From Plantago major (taxonomy: Eukaryota > Streptophyta > Magnoliopsida > Lamiales > Plantaginaceae): a DNA stretch of 64,000 bases. Every line of letters begins with the position of its first letter. The stretch's first letter is position 1. Under the pieces are notes generated by a model. It was given only the letters and a program-made list of their open reading frames with translations. It was not told where the DNA came from and searched no databases. The position numbers were made by a program, and so were the translations under genes. Positions 1 through 11,277 of the stretch are shown here, one piece after another. Where the stretch lies: assembly GCA_026545765.1 (NCBI GenBank), contig CM048841.1:70306217-70370216 (forward strand), given 5' to 3'.

Positions 1-64
1 AAACGAGCTCGAGCTCAAATATTGTAGGTCGAGCTCGAGCTTGTATTTTAGCTCGTTCTCTTAA

Positions 65-146
65 CGAGCCGAGCCGAGCCGAGCCTGGGCTCGTATATAG
101 TTCGAGCTCGAGTCGAGATGTCAAATACTCGGCTCGGCTCGGCTCG
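65..146. repeat. Perfect 19-bp GAGCC inverted repeat
   Basis: Positions 65-83 (CGAGCC repeated, ending CGAG) are the exact reverse complement of 128-146, with a 44-base spacer that itself contains GAGCTCGAG. It probably marks the end of a decayed DNA transposon, but the family cannot be told. Confidence 0.7.
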
Positions 147-1451
147 AATAACAGCACTACTCAATTGGTAGTATAAACTCAACTATAAAAATGTGGTCAA
201 TCTAACTTGAAAACTCAAATTGACGAGCAAACCAACTACACAAATGTGATAATTTTAACTTGGAGACTATATTGAAAGGTAAAGCTCAATATTTGGAATA
301 GTTAGCTGCACATTTGGAACTCAGACCAACTCTAATAATGAGGTAATTACAACTTTAGGACTCTATTAAAAGGGCAAACCACAATGTATGGAAATATTCT
401 CTAAGAATGGGGTATGCAATTTGAACTTGACAACTAAATTCGATGTATAAACCAACTTTGAAAATGAGATAATTACAATTTGAAAACTTTAATTTGAATA
501 GTAAACCACGTTTCGTGGTAAAATGCTCGAAAAAGGATTCCAAATTTGGAACTCAATTCGGAGTGTGAACCAACTCAAAGAATTTTATATTTGCAACCTT
601 GGAACTCAACTTTAAGAATAATACTATAGTTTTAACTCATGAACTGAATTCACCGCTATTTTGGTTCACAAGTAGGTTTTTAATAAAATTTGGAGGTAGC
701 GTTATGTTTGCGTTATTAAATTGTACTCCGTATTGCCTTCCATTTGTTTGATACTCAATGCAATTTATGTCGTTGCATTGCCACAGGATAAGGCCTCCAT
801 GAATAATATAATTTATTTTTTGGGCCTTTTACCGTAATGTTAGAGAGGTAATGAGAGGTGCAAGTGGGAGTCAATGAGAAACCATTCAGTAGATTAGTTG
901 TCGTATTTGGTGGACACTTAAAACATATATAACCAGTTACACTGAAGGGTAGCAAACATGATATCATGCCCGCACCTCCTTGATCATTTAAAAGACGTGA
1001 GTGAATTTCTCTAATATGTACTTATATTTGTTATTTCACAATTATGGTGGATCCAAGGTCAAGGTTGAAATCATCAGTAAACTCATGGTTATTGTGTGTT
1101 GGAGGGGGGCTGAAGTCAATGGAACAAATGACGACGAGGCCCATATGAAATTGTTCGAAAACATCCTTATGCATAGGATCCAATCACTACAATGGTTAAG
1201 ATCACATATCCTTCGCTATTAGATCATATTGGTGAAGGTTGATACTTCTTGAACATGGACAGTTTCAGCCCGGCAAAAAACTACATTATTATGTTTTATT
1301 AATTTCTTTTAATTTTCACCTAAAATTACACGCCCACCCTAATGCATTAAGTTCTCAACCGGGGTGGATGGAGTACATAGATAGTTTCAACTAGATAATA
1401 ATATTGGGTATCAACCCATTGGGTCCTTAACGGGATTAGTTCGGGTTGTTT

Positions 1452-1454
1452 TCC
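1452..1454. repeat. Target-site duplication TTC, left of CACTA 1
   Basis: TTC precedes the terminal CACTACAAGAAA; the same TTC follows the other end at 9380-9382. Three-base duplications are the rule for CACTA elements. Confidence 0.8.
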
Positions 1455-1483
1455 ACTACAAGAAATCAGGGAAAAAACGATGG

Positions 1484-1755
1484 AAAGGGGCGACAGATTT
1501 TATCCGTCGCCCCTATAGCGACGAATCGCTAAGGGTAGCGACGGATAATTTTATCCGTCGCTATTGTATTGACTTTTAATTTTTTTTTAAAAAAAATTCA
1601 AAAATTTACGACGGATAGATTATCCGTCGCTATTGTATTGACTTTTAATTAAAATTTAATTTAAAAATAAAAAATAGCAATATTTATCCGTCGCTAATTT
1701 TTTTTTTAAAAAAAATTGCGACCTGTCCTAGCGACGGATAGTGATCCGTCGCCCC
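1484..1755. repeat. Left subterminal repeats of CACTA 1
   Basis: GCGACGGAT and its complement ATCCGTCGC occur about eight times in direct and inverted order, separated by A/T-rich linkers. In En/Spm such arrays are transposase-binding sites needed for excision; that role here is inferred from the family. Confidence 0.85.
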
Positions 1756-1767
1756 AAAATAGTAGAA

Positions 1768-2569
1768 ATCGGGGCAGAAGCCCCATTTCCACCATTTTTG
1801 CTTCTGCTTCTTCTTCTTCTTCTTCCCTTTTCCGTTCCAATTTCGATTTCTTCACTTTCCGGCCAAAACTCCACCATTCCGGCCAATCTTGGTGTCAATT
1901 CGAAGCTCGTGGGACAAGGAGCTTGGGTGGTCGATCAATTTCATCCTATTGGGCTATTTTTACTGCAATTTGAAGGTATTAGGCTAAACCCTAACTATTC
2001 TAAATTTGAGATTTTTGATAATTTCGATCAATTGTATGTTTGTAAACAATTATGGTAGCTAGTATATATTATATGAAGTAGTGGGTTAAGCTTTGGGTTG
2101 TCAATTGATTGATTTTGTTGTGAAATTGATTTAGTGTTTGATGTTTGATTGATTAAGCTTGATTTTCATGTTTAATGTTTGATTGATTAAGCATATATAT
2201 CAAATTAGTATTACCAGTTAATTAGTATAATGTTAAGATTTAGTAAATTAACTTTGAGATTGCTATCACTTAGATTGTTAATTAGTATAATGTTAAGTAG
2301 TTTTGATTTGATAAATTCATATATGTACTAGATAACGAGGATTTAGTTAAGTGTTTTGAGACCATTTGTTGATTATATTAATGTGTAATTTATAATTTAT
2401 AACTCGTAGTAGTAAGTGGTTGAAATGGTTAAAATACATGGGAAATTTTGTAACATATCGAACACTTAATAATTAATCATGAAATTATAAGGAACGTATA
2501 ATAATTAACAATTAATCTCTACAATCTCGGCAGAATTGGAATCGATCTAATCAATTGGAACGTGTCAGG
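1768..2569 (+). promoter_or_regulatory. Leader exon and 5' intron of CACTA 1
   Basis: About 1845-1990 matches the left ends of the other two CACTA elements: all keep a block near CATTCCGGCCAATCTTGG, followed by GAAGCTCGTGGGACAAGGA and a sequence ending GAAG|GTATT, a plausible splice donor. A matching acceptor, GTGTCAG, lies near 2562-2568 just ahead of the transposase-associated domain. I therefore read this as an untranslated first exon followed by an intron of about 590 bp. The leucine-rich frame over the leader is not shared with the relatives and is not treated as a protein. Confidence 0.55.
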
Positions 2570-3030
2570 TTACGAAAGTATCTAATGAATTCCGACCGTT
2601 CATGGATGTACGATCGTACGGCGGTAAATGGCAGAGTTTGTAGGAGTTTTGTAAAAGGGGTTAAAGGTTTCATCGCGTTTGCCATGGGACGTCCGGCTTG
2701 TGCAAACGGGGGGTTGATAAAGTGTCCTTGCACATTGTAAACCTACAGAAACAAGCAATTTATGACTCCTACAGCGGTATTCGAGCACTTGAGACGTAAT
2801 GGATTCATGCCTGAGTATCATGTATGGATTCATCATGGTGAGGAAGCACCGTCCATGGCATACCTCCAATGGAGGGAGAGGCGGGGTTTGGGGCCGCCTA
2901 TTGAGTACATTTTTGGTTGTCGGAACATGTGCATGGTGTATTGGAAGGAGGATGTAGATCTGTTGGAATGCAAGTTCTGTGGTAGGGAGCGTCACAAGTG
3001 GTGAGGAGGGGGCTGCAAGAGATTGATGAG
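2536..3030 (+). pseudogene. Duplicated, truncated transposase 5' part
   Basis: This stretch is a shortened extra copy of 3230-4095. It begins with a transposase-associated domain (MNSDRSWMYDR, then the IKCPC zinc-binding end), continues with the TPTAVFEHLRRNGF block, then jumps to the MCMVYWKEDVDLLECKFCG block and stops at 3004. In the full copy about 370 bp lie between those two blocks. The similarity extends upstream to the CGATCTAAT...GTGTCAG acceptor region, so the duplication includes non-coding sequence. It can act at most as a short decoy reading frame. Confidence 0.75.
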
Positions 3031-3276
3031 TTTTATCCGTTTTGTCTTTAGGCTTGTATAACTAGTAATTATTATTTGATATATGAAACCAAAAATTATG
3101 GTAAAATTGAAGCTAATGTAACTTATATTTTGTAATGACGTAACAATTGATTGAAGCTAATATAACTTATATTATGTAGTAATTGATTGAATTATTGTGA
3201 AATTGATTTATTATCATAATTGAAAGACCTCGATCTAATGAATTCAAATGTGTCAGGTCTATTAAGTAATTATTCA

Positions 3277-6200
3277 ATGAATACCGATCGTTCATGGATG
3301 TATTGTCGTACTCTAAATGGCAGAGTTCAATCGAGTTTTCTGAAAGGGGTTGAAGGTTTCATTGCATTTGCAATCTCAAATCCGGCTTGTGTAAAGGACG
3401 GGTTGATAAAGTGCCCTTGTACAATGAAAAAGTGCAGAAACAAGCAATACCTGACTCCTACAGCGGTAGTCCAAAGACTTGAGGAAAATGGATTCCTGCG
3501 TCACAGACGTATGAAATCATCATGGTGAGGAAGCAGCACCGTCCAATACATATGACCAATACAACCAGCGTGGAAGGAAGAGAAAAAATGAACAAGTCGG
3601 GGAACAAAGTACATATGAAGGCGATGCTATTCGAGCTCGAGTCGAACAAATGGTGTATGATGCTACAGGGGCAGAGTTCATGGACACAACTAACACTGAA
3701 ACCGAGGGGGAGGTGGAGGAACCACCAAATCCCGAGGATCAGGTGTTCTTTGAGTTGTTAGAATCATCAAGGAAGCTGGTTTATCCGGGGTGTAAGCTCA
3801 CTGAGTTGTCTTTGTTGGCTCGGCTAATGAGTTGTATGGCTAATGGTCAGCAATCTGAAACGAGCTTCAATGAATGGGTTGACGTAATATCGGCCCTTTG
3901 TCCTGAAGAAAACCTAGTTCCCACCAGCTTGTACCAAGCGAAGAAAAAGATGCGGGGTTTGGGGTTGCCCGTGGTAATCATAGACTGTTGTCCGAAAATG
4001 TGCATGATCTATTGGGAGGAGGATGCAGATCTAATACAATGCAAGTTCTGTGGTAAGGAACGGTACAAGCGTTACAAGGAGGGGGCTGCAAAGAAACGAC
4101 AGAAGAAAAACCTCCCACATAAGAAAATGTGGTACTTCCCTCTAGCACCTCGTTTGAAGAGATTGTATGCTTCAAGTGCTTCTGCGGATAAAATGCGGTG
4201 GCACAAGGAGCGAGTAATCTCGGATAATGCAGAAGATGGTAGAATGGACCATCCAGCAGACTCACCCGCATGAAAATCGTTTGACAAGAGATATCCAGAG
4301 TTTGCAGCCGAATCTAGAAATGTACGATTGGGACTTTCTATAGATGGTTTCAACCCATTTGGAAGTGACCGAAAATACTCTTGTTGGCCAGTTATGTTCA
4401 CACCGTACAACCTGCCCCCCGGTGAGTGCATGAAGGAGCCATTCATGTTTCTGACTGCGTTGGTGCCTGGGCCGAAAGATCCTAGACTGACGTTGGATGT
4501 TTTCTTGCAACCCCTAATCAAGGAGCTGATCGAGTTGTGGACGGATGGTATCCCTGCATATGATGTGTCGACCAAAAAGAACTTCACCTTGAGAGCAGCT
4601 CTTCTTTGGACCGTGAGTGACTTTCCTGCGTACTCCATGCTATCTGGAAGGAAAACCGCAGGGAAATATGCATGTCCACTTTGCTTGGAGGATACTGATG
4701 CATTTAGACTGAAGGGTAGTGGAAAATTTTGTTGGTTTGATTGTCATCGTAGGTTTCTAGAAAGTGACCATTCGTTCAGGAAGAACAAGGATCAATTTTT
4801 GAAAAATAAAGTCGTAAACAAAAAAGCCCCGACAAGACTTACTGGTGCACAAATTCTTGCGGAGATTGATAGGTTGGGTCTTATGAAGGTGACTGAACTT
4901 GGGTGGATGAAGCATAACGAGAAAATTAGTAAAAATTGTGGTTGGGGGAAGAGAAGCATCTCCTGGGACTTGCCTCATTGGAGCAGTCTTCTTATCCGTC
5001 ACAACTTAGATTTCATGCACATTGAGAAGAACGTGTTTGAGAACTTATTCAATACACTTTGCAACATTGAGGGAAAAACAAATTAAGGACAATGCGAAGT
5101 CTAGAGCTGAGTTGGATACGTGGTGTAAAAGGCCAGAGTTGACAAACAAGGATGAGAAAGGTAAGTGGCCGAAAGCGTGCTACACAATTGACAATGCATC
5201 TAGGTTAATTTTGTTTGATTGGGTGAGGGCATTGAGTTTCCCAGATAATTACGCCTCAAATTTAGAGAAGTGTATGGATTCGAAGAAGACAAAGGTTTAT
5301 GGGATGAAGAGCCACGACTGTCATGTGTTCATGGAGAGGCTTATCCCGGTAGCATTTCGAAAGCTGCTACCTAAACATGTATGGACTGCTATCACCGAGT
5401 TGAGCTTATTTTTCAAAAATTTAGGCACAAGGGTGGTTCATGACAAAGTGTTGAAAAATCTTGAAAAGAACATACCATTGATTCTATGCAAGCTCGAGCG
5501 TATCTTTCCACCGAGCTGGTTTGATTCTATGGAGCACTTGCCGGTTCACCTTCCACATGAAGCGAGACTTGTTGGACCGGTTCAGTATCGATGGATGTAC
5601 CCATTCGAGAGGTACTTGGGGAAATTGAAGAAGTATGTGAACAACAAAGGTAAACCTGAAGGATCGATTGCCAATGCCTACATTTGAGAGGAAACTACAA
5701 CCTTCTACTCTTATTACTTTGATGAGCATGTCCCTACGAAGACATCAAGCCGGCTCGAAACGCAGACACATCCGAAGTTCAAGCGGATAATGAGTTGTCC
5801 CTATCTGTCTTAGGGTATCAGGGAGACCTCTCGGTGGAGCTAAGAAAGAATATCTTACGGGGAAGGAGTTGAAAGCAGCTCAATATTATGTCCTCACGAA
5901 TTATGCTGAGGTTGACAAGTATATGCTGCTATTTGCGAGGTGAGCAACACTTTCTTTAAATTTTAATATAGCTACGTAAGTCTCTACTTCAATTATAGAC
6001 TTATCATCGAATCAATGTTTGCAGTGATTTCAAAAAGCGTTGTTTGGAAGAAAATCCTCAGATGACAGAGGATACACTAGAGGAACTACTTGACTAAAAA
6101 ATGGAATCAGAATTTCCAGATTGATTCAAAGAGTATGTCCGGAATCCTATTAACAACGTCACATGCCTATACTTAAAGGCTCTCGCAGAGGGGCCATCCA

Positions 6201-6790
6201 AAAAGGTCTACACATTCCCAGGTTATATAGTCAATGGCCTTAGGTTCCACACGACTGAATGTAACACGACCATGGCGACAAGCAACTCCGGGATGTGTGT
6301 TAAGGGTGCAGATTATGGAGACGCTGCTTTGTTTGATTTCCACGGGAAGCTAAAACGAATAGTGAGGATTGAATATCTCGGCTTGCCATTGAAAAGAACC
6401 TTCTTGTTTGATGTTGAGTGGTATGATCCTAATCCAGGAGGTATGAGGAAGAACGAGCAGTATGAAATGGTTGATGTGAACCAAAAGAAGAGGTACAGAA
6501 CCAAGTATGAACCATTTATTTTAGCGACTCAAGCACGACAAGTGGTGTTTCTTGAATATCCAAGCAGGAAACGCGATAAGGCGGAATGGTTAGTCATGAT
6601 ACCTATTCGTGTTTCGCCGAAAGTGGAGTACATTGAGAAAGACGACTCAATTACCAACTCGTACCAACAAGAGGATGTCGATAAACAAGCAGAAAATCCC
6701 ATAGAAGCAGATGATGAGTTGTTTGATCTGCACGAGGACCAATATGTAGACTTAGAGGACGGCAATAACGGTATATTATGTGTATTATAA
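3277..6790 (+). pseudogene. CACTA tnpD-like transposase, broken
   Basis: The blocks follow the usual order of plant CACTA transposases. The transposase-associated domain starts at ATG 3277 (MNTDRSWMYCR, IKCPC). The zinc-ribbon-like CKFCGKERYKRYKEG lies near 4042-4086. The transposase core (Transposase_21 type) carries LGLSIDGFNPFG at about 4327 and HNLDFMHIEKNVFENLF near 5000. A DUF4218-like part follows (MKSHDCHVFMERL, 5307 on; YPFERYLGKLKKYVNNKGKPEGS, 5600-5670, in two pieces here), then a DUF4216-like part (6380-6560, RTFLFDVEWYDP). A TGA replaces the Trp codon seen in the sister element at 4271-4273. The frame shifts between 5075 and 5090, and another stop falls after 5685. Further stops lie at about 6096-6125. 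It would have catalysed excision and insertion together with the tnpA-like product. Confidence 0.85.
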
Positions 6791-7480
6791 CTAGTTAGTA
6801 GTTGATAACACTTGAGTATTTATTACGCTCGCATGAAAATGGTTACATGTGTTATTTATAATTTGTTACGTATTATAACTCGTACTAACACATTTTATTG
6901 TATTTGTTACATGTTTTGCAGATGCATGACAGAGACCACGACTTATCGCCCCCACCCGCAGTCATCCGCATGATGGTGCTGGGTCGGGGACAGGGGTAGA
7001 GGGGTGAGGATCTGTAGTCGAGATCGAGTTCTGAGACCCCACCAGGTCATAGCGAGGGCTCTACCGGCCCGGACACGATGGAGGAGGAGGACGATTGTCC
7101 CTACGTCGAGTGGGATGCACAGAATCCCAACGTTACGTGGGACGGGTTGCCTGTGATTTTTCCTCTTGGTCCTGCCAAGTAAGTATTATACATTCTTCTT
7201 AAATATGTAGAACATAACTTATGATAGTTGACAAGTATAAATTGTTGTACTAAAGTAATAAATATCTGTTTCTTGTATCTTATACATTGACAACAGTTTA
7301 TGGCATCGGGAGGTCCACAACAAACTAGGTGACATCTTTCGGAGCAGGAGAGAGCCACCGGGGCAGGGTGGTGAGTGTTGGTCTCACATCTCGGACCGCA
7401 TGAGGGCCGAGTACTTTGATGAGTTGCGGGTAAGTTAAAATATGACATTCCTTTATTTGTTATTATAATCGTTTTAATAT

Positions 7481-7621
7481 GAGTGGTATGTTAGCCACTG
7501 TATGTGAGTGGTATGTTAGCCACTTTATTTTGGTGATATGTTAGTCACCATTGTGTTAGTAAAATTTAGGACAATGTGAGTGGTATGTTAGCCACTTTGT
7601 TTGGGTGATATGTTAGTCACC
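7481..7621. repeat. Array of five small hairpins, loop TATGTTAG
   Basis: Five hairpins share the loop TATGTTAG but use two stem types. AGTGG/CCACT is at 7482-7499, 7507-7524 and 7579-7596. GGTGA/TCACC is at about 7532-7549 and 7604-7621. The stem halves change together while the loop stays fixed. The same two stem types occur at the matching place in CACTA 2. Confidence 0.85.
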
Positions 7622-7904
7622 ATATCTGTTATGTTGTTGTATCTTATTAAATTGATGTAACATGGTGACGTTATATATATTGACTTTGGATGTTGTATGA
7701 AATTGGGAATGTCAACATATCTGTTATGTTGTTGTATCTTATTAAATTGATGTAACATGGTGACGTTATATATATTGATTTTGGATGTTGTATGAAATTG
7801 GGAATGTCAACATATCTGTTATGTTATTGTATCTTATTAAATTGATGTAACATGGTGACGTTATATATGTTGACTTTGGATGTTGTATGAAATTGGGAAT
7901 GTAG
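7621..7904. repeat. Three tandem copies of a 95-bp unit
   Basis: Copies begin at 7621, 7716 and 7811, each starting CATATCTGTTATGTT and differing by only a few bases. They fill the rest of the third tnpA-like intron; the last copy runs into the splice acceptor at 7902-7904. Confidence 0.9.
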
Positions 7905-9122
7905 AAGGAGTACTTCATTCCCAGCAGATTGATCCCCCAGATCTGGCGTGTTTACGAGACTGTGGGATCTAAACTGTACAGGGATATGGTCCATACTTGG
8001 AAAGCCATTCGGGATCGGAATGGCCCAATGCCTCCACAGGTTGACGCAGAGGAGTGGGCCCTTTGGGATGCCTACTGGTCTCGAACTGATGTCGAGAATA
8101 ATGCCTACATCAATAAACAGAACCGGGCGTCTCAGTCTGATGCAGCAGGAATGGTCGTTCACCACCTTGGGAGGCGATCTACTCTCACTGATTATTACCA
8201 ATCGGTAAGTATATATATGTTTTTTTTTCAATCTAGCATTACGTGTATGTATTATGTCTCTGCTCTATTACTTGTGAGATGATAAATTGTTGACTATATA
8301 TGTTGTTCAGATGTCGCGGGGGGAGGTGAAATCCAAGTATGACATCTTCAAGAAGGCTGACATAAGGCGGGTATGGACTGACTCCCGGGCCGAGTCTATT
8401 GCGGTATGTTTATGTTGCTTAAAGTTCATATTTGTACACTATTACAAGTTATTTTTGAAAAACAGTAACTGATCATTATATCTGCTATTTACAATTTCAG
8501 GCTGAGGTTGATGCTCAGGTAGCGAGGCAGGAGGAAGAGACGAGTGATGTGCTGTCAACTGAACAAGTTGACAACATCTTCTTAGAGGTCAAGTCAACAA
8601 ACCGGACAACAAAGGACGAATATATGGACTTGGGAGCCCCGGTTTGAGCTTGGCTAGTCCGGGGTGCTCCTCATAATCATCCCAGCAGTCTAGACGTCCG
8701 GTTTTCACACAGGCCCAGGTCTCGTATATGGTGCAGTCGCAGGTCGCAGAACATGTTGCACGACTAACTCAAGAGATGGAGCGGCGCGACAGAGAACAAA
8801 GGGTGGAGATGGAGCGGCGCGACAGAGAACGAAGGGAGGAGAACGAGCGCCTTCGGTTACAGATGGAGGCTTTCATGTCCCAGTTCGGCCAGCACCCACC
8901 CCCGTCTGGTAGCTAGTTATATATATGTACGTTCGGATATATTATATTTAGACTTGTTCGGATAATTTAGACTTATTCGGATATTACATTTTTGTTTTAT
9001 TATTTATTGAAACATTTTCCGTATAATTGATTTATTATCGAGCATTATATTGATTAAATAGGTGAAATACGAAAAACAGGGATTAATATTAAAAAAACAA
9101 AATTTAAAAAAAAATTATTTTG

Positions 9123-9345
9123 TGACGGAATTTGAGATTCCGTCACTAATTCCAATAATACATTGGGCGACGGATAGAGCCAATAATCGATTTTTAAAAA
9201 AATAAAAAAAAGGGTCAAACAAGATAATCCGTCGCGAATTGGGCGACGGATTATCTATCCGTCGCCACAGCTCTAGTGGGGCGACGACATTATTATCCGT
9301 CGCCCCATCCGTCGCCAGAGCCGGATGACGGATTGATCAGAAGCG
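9123..9345. repeat. Right subterminal repeats of CACTA 1
   Basis: GACGGAT / ATCCGTC words occur repeatedly in both directions up to the worn right end. The right TIR is more decayed than the left, but the TTC duplication after it is exact. Confidence 0.8.
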
Positions 9346-9382
9346 GATCTATCCGCCATGCATCAAGATTTTTGTATTGTTC

Positions 9383-10010
9383 GGCCCGTTTAAAAGCTTA
9401 TATAACAGATTCATGAACATAAATAAATTTAAAAATTGAGAATCTGAAAACGAGTTTATTTTGCCTTGTTTTCAAACGGGTCAGACGAGTTGAATTTAGT
9501 AAACACCTATCCGATGATTTACCTGTTAATAATTATCGTGTTCAGGTCATATACATGCAAATGACCATAACCAACATGAATCAACCCTTTAGTTTCAAAC
9601 GGGTTCGATTAAGTTGGACCTTACCCATTTAAAAGCTAAAACTGAGAAAATATAGAGTAATTCAGGAAACGATAATTCTCAAAAAAAAAAAAAAAAGGAA
9701 ATGATAAGATTATGGAATCCCATTGGTTGCGCTGGAGATGCGCCTCTATTTGAAATCAATGTCAAAGAAGGAATACCATACCCATTTAATTGACATTTTC
9801 ACCAGATTACACGAACTTGCTACGGGCCATAACCAACATTGTCTACAAGCAAAATTTTTTGCACCCTTTAAGGTAACTTAGACTTCATTTGGTTTGAGGA
9901 AAAATGTGGAAAAGAAAAGGAACAGAGGAAAATAAAATTTTTCAGGAAAATGTATTAGGGAAAAACATCTTTCCTTATAACTTTTTTTTTTTTGGATGAA
10001 TTTCATCCAG
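9383..10010. other. AT-rich spacer
   Basis: No gene, RNA or clear repeat is visible; there are only short A and T runs, for example near 9680-9695 and 9982-9994. Confidence 0.5.
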
Positions 10011-10723
10011 TACCCCTCTTAGATATTCTAATTACACTTGGGCACCAGTTAGTTCAACAATTACATATAGGTCCATTTTCGTTGACCAAAGGATGCATGC
10101 CAAACATGGCCTTATTTTGTCAATTTGAAATGATATCCCTACTGTCTTTCTAATTCAACTTAAGTCCTTTATTTACCAATATTTTTTGTTGAGTACCCAA
10201 TTTATTGTTTAATAACATGAATTAAACTTTCTAAATAATTTATGGACTTAATTGCAAATTTAGGGCCAAATTGCACGCAATTGGAAGTTTATTAAAAATT
10301 AAAAAAAAAGAAAAAATATGACCGGAGCGACTCGGTCGAGTCAATATGACTCGGATCGAGTATCTTTGCTCTGAAGTGTGAACTTTTCGATCTGAGTCGT
10401 TGTGTCTTGATCGATGCTCCGAATCCTGAGTTTTAATTTTTCTTTTTTTTTTAAAATCTTTTATTTAAATTTCTAATTAGCCCTAAATTAATTTGGCCTA
10501 GGGGTTGTAAATTAATTTGATTTTGGGGAAAATATATAATTTGTTATAAGTTAGGATCAAATTTGCAATTTCCAGTAAAAACTTGTGAAGGGTTATGTTT
10601 GGCAACACTTTAAATTTGTTTGACTTTTGGACTTACATGTAATATAAATACTCTAATTGTCATTTGTTTGTTATTGTTGAACTAACTGGTGCTTAAATGC
10701 AATGACCCTATCTAACAGGGGTA
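10011..10723. mobile_element. Foldback/MITE-like element, about 0.7 kb
   Basis: The two ends are inverted copies of each other. TACCCCTCTTAGAT at 10011 matches the complement of the region ending ATCTAACAGGGGTA at 10723. The block GCACCAGTTAGTTCAACAAT is also inverted at 10042-10061 and about 10676-10695. A second inverted block lies near the centre (GGAGCGACTCGGTCGAG, 10324, against GATCGATGCTCC, 10411-10422). No coding capacity is seen. It resembles the element at 21064-21885 in design. I could not fix a target duplication. Confidence 0.55.
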
Positions 10724-11277
10724 TATGTAATAACGCTTTTTTTTTGTTTTGTAGTAGATTAAATTCTATTATGAATATGTATTATTGTTAGTTTGAGTAT
10801 TCTAATTATGCCGATTGAATTATTCTCTTTCTGTTATATTATTAAAAATAAATTATCCGATGGCATCGCCACCTTATTAGTAAATAAAAATTGACGTGGT
10901 TAGGACAAGGGCCAGAATGGGAAAGCCCGCGCCAACAAACTTTTACCAATTCAAACCCGCCAACTTCCAATGCCAAATTGCCAAACAGTAAAAACACACC
11001 AAAATAGAAATTAAATGCAAAAAATAAACATAAAAAAAAAATACTAAATACTTCGTCTTCTTTTTGTCCTTCTCTTTCAGGCTCTGTTTCTCTGATCATC
11101 AGACATTATCAGATCTGATTCTTCTCTCCCATGGCTACATCACCATCAATTCATACCAGCACGCAGTAAAACTCCCAAACTACGTCGTCTATTGCCATTC
11201 CACCTACTTCAGATCTGCTAATTTCAAATTTCCGATTTCATTTGCTATTGATTTAACAATTATTACTCCTATCCGCG
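10724..11277. other. Upstream region of the MED26-like gene
   Basis: AT-rich spacer passing into a C/T-rich leader (11055-11130, TCTTCTTTTTGTCCTTCTCTT type) typical of plant 5' untranslated regions. No TATA box can be assigned with confidence. Confidence 0.4.

Larger units (their letters stand above)
1..1454. other. Spacer with GAGCC hairpin and degenerate repeat
   Basis: No gene is supported here; the short reading frames lack any family resemblance. Positions 1-150 are built from GAGCTC and GAGCC words, a composition often seen at the ends of plant DNA transposons. From about 170 to 620 a loose unit built on ACCAACT, then AATGNGGTAATT, then AACTTGGAAACT recurs about every 50-70 bp with heavy decay. 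Near 1360-1376 the words CCGGGGTGGATGGAGTA resemble the end of a Stowaway-like MITE, but I could not find its partner. Confidence 0.5.
6922..8916 (+). pseudogene. CACTA tnpA-like (Ptta/En/Spm) gene, five exons
   Basis: Consistent GT-AG sites give exons of about 6922-7178, 7297-7429, 7905-8204, 8311-8403 and 8501-8916. Recognisable parts are the short DGLPVIFPLGP block, LGDIFRSRREPPGQGG, the MVHTWKAIRDRNGPMPP / DAEEWALWDAYW block, SKYDIFKKADIRRVWTD, and a C-terminal charged coiled coil (8728-8890) with a repeated MERRDRERR unit. This matches the plant En/Spm-Ptta transposase family, whose tnpA members bind the subterminal repeats. A stop near 8645 and a disturbed first exon suggest decay. The third intron carries hairpin and 95-bp repeats. 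Confidence 0.7.
1455..9379 (+). mobile_element. CACTA (En/Spm) transposon 1, complete but broken
   Basis: The element runs from CACTACAAGAAA at 1455 to TTTTTGTATTG ending at 9379, a worn version of the inverse end TTTCTTGTAGTG, and is flanked by TTC on both sides. Both ends carry many copies of GCGACGGAT / ATCCGTCGC, the subterminal repeat type that binds the tnpA product in En/Spm. Inside, in + orientation, lie an untranslated leader, a duplicated transposase-associated domain, a tnpD-like transposase with DUF4218-like and DUF4216-like parts, and a tnpA-like gene with introns. The transposase carries at least three breaks, so the copy is unlikely to be autonomous. Its relatives are the elements at 38670-45908 and from 63493. 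Confidence 0.9.

Noticed and set aside
1001-1222. 73-codon frame in the left spacer
   Set aside because: No recognisable motif, no splice context and no similarity to any other part of the window.
1741-2058. Leucine-rich reading frame that could be a signal-peptide protein
   Set aside because: It lies over the CACTA 1 leader. The matching leaders of the two relatives do not keep the frame, and its Leu run comes from a CTT repeat.
8728-8916. Possible small host coiled-coil protein
   Set aside because: It is the last exon of the tnpA-like gene inside CACTA 1; the position and coiled coil match the end of the CACTA 2 gene.
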